The notes under the pieces were generated by a model. It was not told where the DNA came from. It was given only the letters and a program-made list of their open reading frames with translations, and did no database searches. The position numbers and the translations under genes are program-made. This document shows, one piece after another, positions 44,186-55,408 of a stretch of DNA of 64,000 bases. The DNA is from Eurosta solidaginis (lineage: Eukaryota; Arthropoda; Insecta; Diptera; Tephritidae), in NCBI RefSeq assembly GCF_040869045.1, contig NC_090319.1, positions 377,037,601 to 377,101,600 of the forward strand, in the 5' to 3' direction. How positions within the stretch are numbered: position 1 is the stretch's first letter; every line of letters starts with the position of its first letter.

Positions 44186-45165
44186 ACTTAGAACCAATGT
44201 TTAGCTTCTCTTCATTCGTTGCCCCATCAAGCATCTTTCTAAAATTCAGTTACACTTCAATTACCCACAGGGCTATCGCTTCGTCTTAATTTATGATACT
44301 CCGCTAGTTAAACGAATGCTTAGTAGTGAATGATAGTATTGCTAGTATTGACTGTTGGCCTCATCTTTCTGGTGTTGTGTAAATAAATATACAGTGAATG
44401 GGTCGTATTTCAGCTCTTAATTTATGACCCTTCATTCACTCATTCATAACTTTTGATATCAATAATGGGGTGAAGAAAAAAAATATACTCAACTGATGTT
44501 CGTGATTTGTAAGTATTGGTGTTAATTAAAAAGAGAAATGCATGATGGATGAGTAATAAAAATACTTAATCACAGGGTTTTGTAGTTGTATTTTTTTTAA
44601 GACGGGTGCATTAGTAAGAGGTGTATTTATTACTTCGTTATTTATTTTTGAATGGCTTTACCTGTCGTGACTTTTAGAGTTTGTACCTTGCGTTGCATTG
44701 ATATTCGAGCGTAACAAATGGGGTGGTCATTAATACAGGTCATTTGACGCAATTTTATCAAATTTGATTTGGTATTAAGGGAACTACATTTTCTATTAAA
44801 ACAACAATGCTTGCCGTGAATTACAATATTAGCACATTTGCTGCTAAATAGCAATATTTACTGTTTATACAAGAACATCTACTTTATTTTAGAAATGTTT
44901 CGCTTTTGTGCAAAAACTGAAGTTCAACAAACAACCACATTAGAGCTGAGGTAGGCAGGGATATATTTTAGTTTCTGGTACCACATTTCGACGGCTGAGT
45001 AAAATATCACGTAATCTCGTTTTTAAATTCTCGTTTCGTAGCAAACTTTACAAAACCGAAAAAGTTGTGAGACAAGTCTTTGAAAAAGGATTTAATTTAT
45101 GCTCACACTAAAATATTTGGAGCTGATTACACTTGGGACGAGGAACTCGCACATTGCAAATTTTA
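44186..45165. other. non-coding, no feature recognised
   Basis: No gene seen. The minus frame 44642-44854 has ordinary composition but no domain. Confidence 0.45.
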
Positions 45166-46895
45166 TTGAAGGCTTTAATTACATCTGGAATCTAAATCAT
45201 TCTTTAGCTTAGAATGCTTTGGTTCTATTCACACCTTTTTATTTAAAGTCCTTTTATCACTGCTGGGAATTGCTCGGGCGCCAGTTGAGGACGAGAGCTT
45301 ACAACAAAGCGATGGCTTTACAACAAATTTAAGGAGCAAGCTTGAGCTGCAAAATAAATACGGCCCTTTAATTTGTTTTTGAAATATAAATTCTGAGATC
45401 GAGAGATCTTCTACTGAGTTTGAAGATAAGTTTTGTTTGAAAAAAATTATGAGTAAGATAGTTCTTCTGGCTGACTTTATTGCGACAAATAAATAATAAA
45501 ATACTTTAGTGAGGACTCAAATTTTAAATTGGATGTCAATTATTCAAATTTGTGTGCTTTAAAAAATTATGGATTAATTTACACTATTGAATAATAGGTA
45601 TTTCTCCATTGCTTCATTACCCGCTCGGGTGCCAGTTAGAAACTGAAAGTTTTAATTTCACAAAAACAAAATAAGGAGACAACTTTTTCTTAAAAACAAA
45701 AGTTGGAAGAAGCCAAATAAGAATATAATTTAATTTAAGATCGCTCGAGCATTTGTAAAATTAGCTCATGCTACAAAAATCAGTGGAGCTACGAGCTGTA
45801 GTTCGTCATATGTGGTTCACATGTCAGTTCAGTTGGGTCGAAAAACGCGCAGTGCAGTTACATATACAACAACCCCAACTCAAAGCCGATCAATGCTGAG
45901 ATCAGGCAGAAGATTCTTCGCTAACCTAAAACATTTATCTGAATACTAGTATTGTAAATTGGATCTCAATTATTTCTATTTTTGGGCTTTTAGTGAGAAT
46001 ATTTTATAGCACCTTTAATTAATGAATAAAGTGCCTTATTTTCTCACTGCTTCACTCAGTAGTTCCAGCTCGGACGCGAGTTAATGGTTAAAGGTCCCCG
46101 TTTTGCAAAAATATTTCGATTCCAATCCCGTTTTTTATTATGTTTATTCAAGCATGTTTATTATTTTTTTCGCGCAGTGCTTCATTGCTGGGCCCCGCTC
46201 GGGCGCCAGCTAAGAACTTAGTGCCTGGTTTTTTAAACAAGCTTTAATTAAACTTTCCCTGTAGATTAAACAGGGAAAATAGGCGAAGTTAATAAAAAAT
46301 AAAACATATGAGTTATATCAAGAAAAATAAAAACAACAACAACCAAAACATATGAGTTAATCTTAGATCTATCGTGTATTCACAGTTGGTAACACCCATC
46401 GGCTAAACTAAACTCTTCTTCCTGAATACTACATTTTCGGTTTTGCAACTGGGACTCTAAAAAATAAATAAATCAAAAAAGAGGCGAGCATATCTTTATT
46501 GTGGTTATTTTTTTATCTCAAACCTTCCTCACTGGTGCCTGCTCGGGCTACAGTCAATAGCTGTAAGGAAAACTTGCTCTGTAGGTCAAAGACTGAAACA
46601 AAAATAAACTTCTGATCATATTAATATAACTAGTTTTCTTCAGGGATTTCACATGTTGTTTCTTCTATTACCTAGGAAATGAAGCGCATGCGCCTAATAG
46701 CAAATCGTTCCCATACTGAACACTTCACATCGTCACATAAGAACCCCCTTTCGGGATACAAAGTAAAGCAATTTCTTTTGTTATATAGAATTACTCACAT
46801 CAATTTTGCAGACTTGGATTTTTGCAATTGCTAGATTAAAAAGAGTAAATAAATCATGGAAAAAGCGAGCATATCTTTAATTTGGTCACTTTTCA
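45166..46895. repeat. degenerate ~350-450 bp tandem array with CTCGGGCGCCAGTT core
   Basis: The core occurs at 45273, 45623, 46068, 46197 and 46540 (GCTCGGGCGCCAGTTGAG, GCTCGGGTGCCAGTTAG and variants), usually preceded by TCACTGCTTCA-like words. Other words recur in step: AAATTGGATCTCAATTATT (45534, 45956), GCGAGCATATCTTTA (46483, 46866). The units are old and differ in length. The reverse complement of the core, TGGCGCCCGAGC, resembles a tRNA-Lys type primer-binding site of LTR elements, but no LTR pair is visible. Confidence 0.6.
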
Positions 46896-48600
46896 ACAGA
46901 AAATATTTGTAAGGACAGGAATCTCAGTCTAAAACAATTTCATGGCGAATGCACACAAAATTATAGTTATTTTCTTGAAAGGTTTTAAATAAAGCTAAGC
47001 TATTGTTGATTCCAGTCAATGTACTTATTATGAACTAGAAAATACCACATACGCAGAAAAGTGACACACAAAAAACAGCAAACTGTCATAAAAAATGTTG
47101 ACAAAAGCAAAGAGAAAGCTGACGCAGTCCACAAAAGTGAAAACGAGCTGCCTGCGTACGCAAACCAATAACGAAAAACAGACACACTAACAAAAGCCAT
47201 TCTTGAACAAGCGTTAGATATTTTGAGTTGATGCAACAAAAAAAGAAAATTTGTGTTACTTAAGTAGACACAAAACCAAAGTCAAAGTAAAATATAATAA
47301 AGGAAAACTCCTAGACTATCAATGAAAGCATACGCAGCAGAGTGGTAAACATATTGTTTGGTCAAGAAAAAAAAAGAAAATAATAATAAGAAAATAAGCA
47401 AACAAGCACAAAAGCTCTTCACATATTTAACTTAAGTAACGAATTGCTTGTGCAAACAAATTGCGGTTAGCGCTAAAGGCGTTAAGCTGCTTATTTTTGC
47501 GGCTGAAGGGCAAAAAGTTTATGAAGAGGAAAACAACTTTTAAAATCGAAAAAAGTTGAGAGCGAGTAGCAAAAACTAAAACAACAAAGTAAAGCGAAAA
47601 ATACGCTAATGCATATATATTTATAACAAGTTCTTACATAATGCGCTAAGAGGCGTGAACCTGACGAAAATTGTCTACTTTTTTGCGCCATACACGCCTT
47701 CTTTTTTCCAACTTTTTTGTATTTTTTGCAAAGCTGACATATTCATAAAAGTCTTATACATACTTTATGCAAATTACTTCCACATTCTTATGACCTTTCT
47801 CTTCCTTGCGCACATTGTTTTCTTTTAACTACACGCACTCATTCCTTATTTTATGCCCGCAAGCTTTTGTTAAAAAAAATTTCCGAACAGCACATGTCCA
47901 CACACTTTATGTATGTACATATGTGTGTACTTATTAAGTAGCATGTATATTTAATGTTAACTTAAGAAACAAATATACATTAATCAATGTCGTTTTGGCG
48001 TTAAATGTGCAACATTTTCAGCTGCCGTAAAACACAATGAGTCGAACATTTTCAGCTTCCAGCTGCAGCGGAGTAATTTTTATGGAGACATTTCGACATG
48101 CAAGCAAAGTAAGAAAGCCCTCAGAAAAAGTAGAAATAAAAAACCATAAAAAATTAAGCTTAAGTTTGTATTGATGGCAAATGACGTAAAGTGAACGCCG
48201 GCGACAGCAACATCATCAATCATTATTGTGGCAGCAATAAATTTGTTATGTTTCGCTTGACATCAAGAAAATGTTGATGGTTTTTCTTACATTTATTTAT
48301 TTTGTGATTAAATTGTTATTTGGCTTATCGATTATTTATTAAATGTTTTCGCTGTGGTTAAATTTAAGTTCTATATTTAATACTCCAATAAACGAAAGTG
48401 GCATGAAAATTAAAATCAAACATATTAATTTTCATAAGCACAAAAATAGGGGGATAAAATTATAAATTACCCTCGTTTTTGCCTTCCTCTCTTTCACCTC
48501 CTCCCCCGCCCTTACCTACGCCCTTCACCACTTTGGTATGGATTGTTCTTATTTTTACACTTCCTTTAAAGAGCACAATGGTTTTAATTACGCTTTCGGG
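46896..48600. other. non-coding, unique sequence
   Basis: No gene seen. A-rich with scattered CAAC and AAAC words; the minus frame at 47000-47239 is rich in Phe/Val/Cys because of that bias. Confidence 0.45.
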
Positions 48601-48700
48601 TTATATGTAGTCTTTATCATTGCTTAAAAACTGCTACTTGCTCGGGCGCCACTTATAGACTGAAGGTATAGTTTTACAATATGAATACAAATACAAAATA
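48601..48700. repeat. isolated copy of the CTCGGGCGCCAGTT repeat
   Basis: TTTATCATTGCTTAAAAAC, CTTGCTCGGGCGCCACTTAT and AGACTGAAGGTATAGTTTTA match the array at 45166-46895. Confidence 0.6.
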
Positions 48701-48758
48701 TAAGAGCGAACTTTAGATAATCGAGGAAAATTTATGATGTGCTATAGTATTGTTATGC
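48701..48758. other. short spacer
   Basis: Nothing recognised. Confidence 0.3.
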
Positions 48759-48802
48759 AGGCATCGACATAGTTCGGCGAATTAAAGTGCAGAGGCTAAT
48801 TA
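48759..48802 (+). pseudogene. RTE-type LINE crumb
   Basis: GGCATCGACATAGTTCGGCG then AATTAAAGTGCAGAGGCTAA matches the NIVQRIKTQRL-coding part of the copies at 1345 and 19087. Confidence 0.55.
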
Positions 48803-49362
48803 ATGAAAATGATCCAGCAGAGAACACATTCTCATCGGCACCCACCCACATGAAGTCAATTGAAAACAGCCACGAAACAAAATTAATTCCGCAAATATGT
48901 AAACAGGAAAGTACGAACTGAAGTCAAAAAGAGCATGACAATTATACGACACTGATCCCAAAAAGTTCGTGAAAGGGTTTAAAAGTGATCTCGAAAAGAA
49001 CCCCTACTAGGCACGAAAGTTTACTGATATTTTAATCCATAAGGAGAAATGATTGGGTTAATTAGGTTTGCCGCTGTCCAGTAGAGGCCAACTCACGTTT
49101 TTGTTCGTTATATTACCACTTTTATAGTCCGTTGTATTACCACACTCAAGGACGAAATACTTACTCCTTGTCCTCGTAAAGGTTCGACAGTTTAGCTTAA
49201 ATTGACCGGTCGAGATCAATTCGAAAAATCTTTAGTGAATTTCGGTTTGGCATTTTAGTCAGTCGTAGTTGCGTTTGTTTTTGAAGCCGGAGAGAGAAAG
49301 AGATACGCAGTTATTGTACTATGATCTTGGGTTTGGCTTTCATGATAGTAAGCAAGCTTATG
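48803..49362. other. non-coding, no feature recognised
   Basis: No gene seen. Confidence 0.4.
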
Positions 49363-49397
49363 TTTATACTCAGCTGAGCAAAGCTCACAGAGTATAT
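49363..49397 (-). mobile_element. DINE-1/Helentron-like 3' end fragment
   Basis: On the minus strand ATATACTCTGTGAGCTTTGC then TCAGCTGAGTATAAA, the 3' terminus of family 1. Only about 35 bp is recognisable. Confidence 0.7.
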
Positions 49398-50744
49398 CGA
49401 CTGCTGGTTGGAATATCACCCTATCTCGCTTGAAGTTTCAAAAATGCTCTATCTTAGAATTTTTGTTGAAAAGTGACCTATCTGAGCTCAAATTCAATAC
49501 ATTTTGACGTTAGCTGGGACGTTAATGAAAAAAGATTTTGAGATAAGGCGTTCTTCGACCAAATTCTGAGAAAGGGCGTTTTCGAAACGACAGCCGAGAT
49601 AGGGTGATATTTCACTCAGTTGTCAATGTTATCGTTGTTGACATAGCGGTAGGTTGTGTCACACAGTGTAACATTCTTCAAATTTACTTTATGAGGCAAT
49701 CTTGTTTTGGTTGAACTAATTTATTTTTATACACCAATATTAATATAGGAAGTACTACCTAATAGCAAATGTCTGCATATAAATTTATTACTACACCTCG
49801 GAGACATAGTCCATTCCAATCCTCAGTCCCAGTAACTACTTTCTGAGGCTTAAATTAATGAACGATAACAAAAAGGCGAAACATGCAAGGAGGCAAACAA
49901 AAGACAAATGTCCTACTAAAATTATGTTTAAGTAGCAACAAAAAAGCAATAACAAGCATATCATTAACCAAAGAACAATAACAAATACAACAATGTCCGT
50001 AAATGAAGTTAATGACATCACGAGCTCATTGATGTTCTACTCTAAGCTCACCACCGACACCGACGCCAACCAACAATCAAAACAATTTACAAGCATGCAT
50101 ACAACAATAAATAAATTAATGCGAGCAAGCGGTGTGAGTAAGTAGGCTTCTTAGAAGATTGAATGCAATTATATTGTAAGTTTTCCTGTTTACCCCACCA
50201 AGCGCCTACAAGCTTTTGTCAAAGTAACGATTATCGCCGCTGCCGTTGTCGCTTTTGTTTGTGTCACTTATGTATATGCATGGTGCTTTGGATGTTTGTT
50301 GTGTTTGTTGCTGGTGGCGCATATATAAATTTCGCTTTCGACGACATTGCCCATATGGAGATGGAGGGGTTATTCACTTGCGCTTACTCATTCGCGGCTT
50401 TGACTGGCGACACAATTAATGCCAACAGCGCCATGAAGGCATAAATTAACTCAACACTTTTGCTTTTGATTTCGATTTCGGGCAAAGTGCAAAATAAGAA
50501 AATAAATGAGTAACCCTGTGGCTGAGTGCAACAAAAGCGGGTGGCATATTTAAGAAATATGTGGCGTTAAACTTTCGGTCATGCATGCAATGAGTAAGCA
50601 GGCAAGCGCGGTAAGATCTTTTGTTATGGCGATTTGTTTGATAGAAATGATTAACCAGATACGTGCAAAGCTCGTTCGAAAAAACAGGGAAATGTTGAAA
50701 GCCATGATAAAAGATTATTGCTTAGTTTAAAGCAATCAGGTAAT
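49398..50744. other. non-coding, unique sequence
   Basis: No gene I can support. A word pair GATAGGGTGATATTTCACTC (49605) and the reverse complement of AATATCACCCTATCTCG (49411) forms a loose inverted repeat across 49411-49620. The 93-codon frame at 50163-50444 has a hydrophobic middle but no recognisable domain. Confidence 0.45.
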
Positions 50745-52225
50745 AAAAAAGTTAGGATCTCAAGAAAAACATTTAATCTCTTGAACATGTTGAACTGATT
50801 TGAAATTACCAAATGATTACAATAAATAAAATAATTTAATGTAATAAATAAATTAAAAGGAATCGTATCATTGAAAATAAATTATAACTTATAACAAATA
50901 GCTAAAAACAATAATATCATCAACTGATTAAAATCTATGGTAGAAAGCAAACGGAAAATGAAAAGTAATAACTAAATCAGCACCTACAAATTGAAAATAA
51001 AATTTCAAATAATGAAGTCATCGAAAATAAACCAAATTGTTAAAACTAGTCGAAAAAGTTATCAAAAAATTAAAAATTATCAATTCTTTAAAAATAATAA
51101 CCAAATCTTTTGATATAATAATCAAAATTTTTCAATAATTACAACGAAAAGTAATCAATCAAATAATAGAAAATAATTAACGGATTAAAGATTATCACAC
51201 AACTAAAATGAATCTGCAAATACAAAAAGCTCAAAATAATAAGGTCAATGAATGAGAAGGACAGACCAAAATTATTTAAATAGTTGAAAGTAATCAACTA
51301 ACTAAACAATTTAAGAGCTAAAAGTGATCAACTCATTAAAAATTGAAATAATCACTTAAGATTATCAGCTAGTCGAAAGCAATTGCATGGTTAAAAGTAA
51401 TCAAAAAGTAAATATATAAAAATAATGACTTACTATGGATTATCAAGTACTTGATAGGAACCAGTTAATTAAAAAAAAAACTAAAGCATCGAAAAATTAA
51501 AATAAATCTAATAATTAAAAATAGTTAACTGATTTAAGATAATAAAATTGTTAAATGCACTATAGTAACTAAAACTAATCGTTATACTAAAAAATTGTAA
51601 TAATTGCAAATATTTGACTTCTTTAAGATTACTGAATAGAGAAACGAATTCAAATCATTAAAAGTGATCGAAAAATAAAAAAAAAAACCAAGTCATTGAA
51701 AATAATCCACTGACTAAAAGTTGTCAAATCAACAAAATTCATCAATCTTTTAAACACAACCAACACAACCAAAAGTTTAAAATGATGAAATAAGTTGATT
51801 GCGAGTAATTCAATTATTAATATAAATTCAGTGAAATGAGAAATTATTTCAGGTATTCAATAAAAAAAAAGTGATCAGAACTAATCACCGATAATTGGGG
51901 TTATCAGAATAAAATTTAATTATAAAATATGGTCTTAAAAATAGTGTTTCTTTCGAAAAACTAAAAACAGAATAAATGAAAAACTAAAAAAAAAAATATT
52001 TAAATGAACAAAGTACCATTTTTGATTATAGTTAAACGTTATTAGTCGTTAAATATATAACGGAGATATATTTCATTAATAAGGCGAACTTAGAAATTGA
52101 AATGATTAATGATTTTTTTTTAATAAATGGCTAATAAATTAGTTGAAGGATAATGAAAAGGAATCATGATTACCCCTAAAAAATAATCAAAATAATGCAG
52201 TAAATAACAATAATCAAATTGTCAA
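50745..52225. repeat. A-rich degenerate AATAATCAA array
   Basis: About 1.5 kb in which AAAATAATCA, AAGTAATCAACT, GATTAAAA and TTAAAAATA words recur about every 20 bases. The plus strand is strongly A-rich. Similar sequence continues at 52830-53160 and 54655-55405, and in the flank of the 1583 bp units. No gene. Confidence 0.65.
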
Positions 52226-52440
52226 ACACATTGTTATTTGAATATTTTTATGTATGTAATTAGCGGTTTTTTATTTTTAATTAGAGAGAAATTTAAACGT
52301 TCACAAACGGCGATTGTTACTAGGGCATGCTTCCGAATTTCAATTCTTCGTCAGCTAGCTTCTGAGGAGCAGAGTATTGAACTGAATATTTTTAATTCTT
52401 TTATTGATCTTAATTATTTAATTCATTTTCAATATCACTC
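52226..52440. other. non-coding spacer
   Basis: AT-rich, no gene. A 70-codon frame at 52238-52450 lacks a domain. Confidence 0.4.
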
Positions 52441-52806
52441 AAATAAATAAAAAAATAAAATAAATGTAAGGCGCGATAACCTCCGAAGAGATCTAAGGCC
52501 GAGCTTCTCTTCCAATTTCCGTTGTGCTCCTCTTGATTTTCCCTACAAATTGGCCAGATGGGACCTACATGTTTTATGCCGATTCCGAACGGCATCTGCA
52601 AGGCAGAAGAGTTTTCACTGAGAGCTTTTCATGGCAGAAATACACCCGGAGCGCTTGCCAAACACTGCCGAGGGGCGACCCCGCTTAGAAAAATTTTCTT
52701 CTAATTGAAAAATCTTATTTCTAAAATTTCGATCTTGCTTTGCCCGGGGTTTGAACCCAGGGAATACGGTGTGGTAGGCGGAGCACGCTACTATCACACC
52801 ACGGTG
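52441..52806 (-). mobile_element. tRNA-derived SINE, full length (366 bp)
   Basis: Best copy in the window. On the minus strand it starts CACCGTGGTGTGATAGTAGC (A box), CTACCACACCGTATTCC, B box GGGTTCAAACCCCGGG, then CTAAGCGGGGTCGCCCCTCG, CTGCCATGAAAAGCTCTCAG, GCAGATGCCGTTCGGAATCG, AAGCTCGGCCTTAGATCTC and the end block GGAGGTTATCGCGCC, closing with a TTTATTT-type tail. SINEs of this type are transcribed by RNA polymerase III and moved by a LINE partner that recognises the tail; the partner is not identified here. Other copies: 5024, 19812, 40259 and a tail at 60846. Confidence 0.92.
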
Positions 52807-53165
52807 GAGCAATAAATATCAAAAAGTATTTATGAGTTGCTATTAATTTACTGCAGCTGATTTCACCATGAAATTAAATATTTATACTGTAGGTTAAATA
52901 TAATTTTGAAATGAATTAATACTAACTATTTTAGCATAAACTTAAAAATAATGAAAAATAATCATTGAATTATGTTATACATGAATTTGAAACATTAAAA
53001 ATAGATCTAAATAATCAGAAAATAATACTAATCACGCGATTAAAAAATCTGAATACATTTGGAAATATTTGCGTAATTCAAAAATATATATAGATAGTTG
53101 AATTTTCCATTCTTTAGATATAAATTGATATTTAGTCATAAATTAATCAATCCTTAATAATGATT
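52807..53165. repeat. A-rich degenerate array, continued
   Basis: AAAAATAATGAAAAATAATC and CTAAATAATCAGAAAATAAT belong to the AATAATCAA array interrupted by the SINE. Confidence 0.5.
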
Positions 53166-54650
53166 ACTGTAGTTATCTACAATGTTGCTAATTTTTAAAA
53201 TTCAAAAAGGTTTTAAACTGATTTCGCAAATCACTTTTTTAAAATATTATCATTAGCAGTTATTTTTTAAAGCCTTCAAAATTATTGCTTTACCCGTCCC
53301 AGTCTGGGTTTCAATATGTTACCAATCCCCTAATTAGACGATTATGTGCTTCACTGCAAGGTCTATTATCGCAAAACAGAACGCATGTATAAGTGGCATT
53401 CTGAATAGGCGCACACATTTCCAACTAAACAATTGCAGCGTTTTGTCACTCATACGCCATGTCCCACCATCGTCATTCATAGGAACAACACTCACAATTT
53501 TAAGCCGCACGTACTATGAACAAATGCAAGTGTGTGCATATGCTAACTGGCTGTTTAACAAAGCCGTCATACAATGGGTTTAAGAGCAATGCAATATTGG
53601 TAGCACTCGTAAAAGAAAACGGCTGCTTATTAGTCGAATTAATAAAAGTTAAGAGGTGTGTGAGTGAGGGCTAGCTATGAGCATTGGTATGTGATGCTTA
53701 ATGGTGAACAACACTTGACGGCTGGTATGGTGACACATTTAGTATGCCTTGACTGCTTTGTTCAAGTATCTAAGTATCTGTTAGCCTTCCTGCTCATTAT
53801 ATATATGTACATATGTATGCAGCTCTAATAAGAGCCAATGACACTTGACTGATTTATGAATAGAAATGCATGTTGGCTGGATACACTCTCACGCTGCTAC
53901 AGACTCACACACATTCATATACACAGGCATATGTACCTTGACATACATTTATATAACTAACGGTATACATATTTCTCTTCATGTTACATAAACGTATATG
54001 CGGTTTAATGTAGCATTGGTGTTTTCTATAGTCACTCTTGGTGGGCGGTGAAGTGTAGGTGAAATCATCATTAATTCAAAGAATGTCGTCGTTAATAAAC
54101 CGGAAAGGAATATATATATATGTGTGTATGTAAGTGTTTGCGTTTAATGTATTTGTATATATTTGTGTGGTTTTGTGACAATTCAAACGTAAAATAATAC
54201 GAAGCGTGATTAATTAGATACAAACTTAGTATAGACAAAAGTAAATAAAGGTGATGTAGAGTCAATCGCGTAGTGGGAAATTTCCGGGTGATTGCGCTTT
54301 TTCTATGTAGTTGATATACCACTGGTCATTATAAAGGACTTGAACATGATATTAATTGGAAAATTTAGCAAAGCTTTAGATTAGACAAAGATTTGAAGTG
54401 ATTGCAGCGCTAACTGATTGTCATTTATGTTACTTTTGATGATAACAAGGCACGCGCTATAAGTCATTGGGTGAGGTGAAGTTAATTAAAATGGTCATAT
54501 GCACCAGCGGTTTGGTGTAAGCACTCCTGCTATCAGTACTATTAGTGCACAAATGAGGTGGATTATGAGGATGAGTACTCAAGGTTTCTAATATAAAAGT
54601 GTAGGATTTATCAACGGAGGAGAGTTTGGGTTGAAATTACATTTCTAAGC
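53166..54650. other. non-coding, unique sequence
   Basis: No gene seen. ATATATGTACATATGTATG-type simple sequence near 53800 and 54110. Confidence 0.5.
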
Positions 54651-55408
54651 TTTGATTAATATAAGAAAATGTTCTTCACATATGCGCATTACTTAATATT
54701 TCCATCCTTTTTTCAATCACTTGATTAATATAAATATAAATATTCAGATAACTAATCTAAGATCATAATCAAAACTAAGCAGAAGATTTCAAGAAAAAAA
54801 TTCATAAAAATATGAAAATAACAAAATGTTTAATCAAAACAATTAACATTATATATTCGAAATAAAACATAGTAATCAATAAACAATAATAATCAGAAAA
54901 TAACTGTGAAATAAATATTAATCAATGATATCTATACAATAAAATATTTTTGCATAGTAAGACAACTTATCAAAATAAAATTATCAAAACTAAAAAAATT
55001 CAAGAGCAAGTAAGAAAAACTAACTAAATATGAAAAGAGTCAAATCTTTAAATAGATACCTAAAAATAATCAATTATGATTAAACAACTTAAATGACGAT
55101 CAAATACCTAATCATATCATGACCATCAAACTTAACAAACGATTTTTTTTATTAAAAAAAAAAAATTAAAACATGAAACTGTTAAAATAATTAAAACCTA
55201 ACTAAACAAATGGATTAAAATAACTAAATTAATAAAACCTGACGAAATAAATAAAATAATCACATAATAAAAGATATCAAATGTTCAAATATAATTTAAC
55301 GCCTCAAAAAAAAAAACCTAAATGTATGACAAAGAAAGTTCAAAAAAAAATTATATATTAAAAAATGCGAATAATTTCAAATAATCGTGCAATTAAAACA
55401 AGTTAAAA
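54651..55408. repeat. A-rich degenerate AATAATCAA array, second block
   Basis: Same words as 50745-52225 (AATAATCAGAAAATAAC, GTAATCAATAAACAATAA, ATAATCAATTATGATTAAA). It forms the left flank of the DINE-like element at 55409. Confidence 0.6.
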
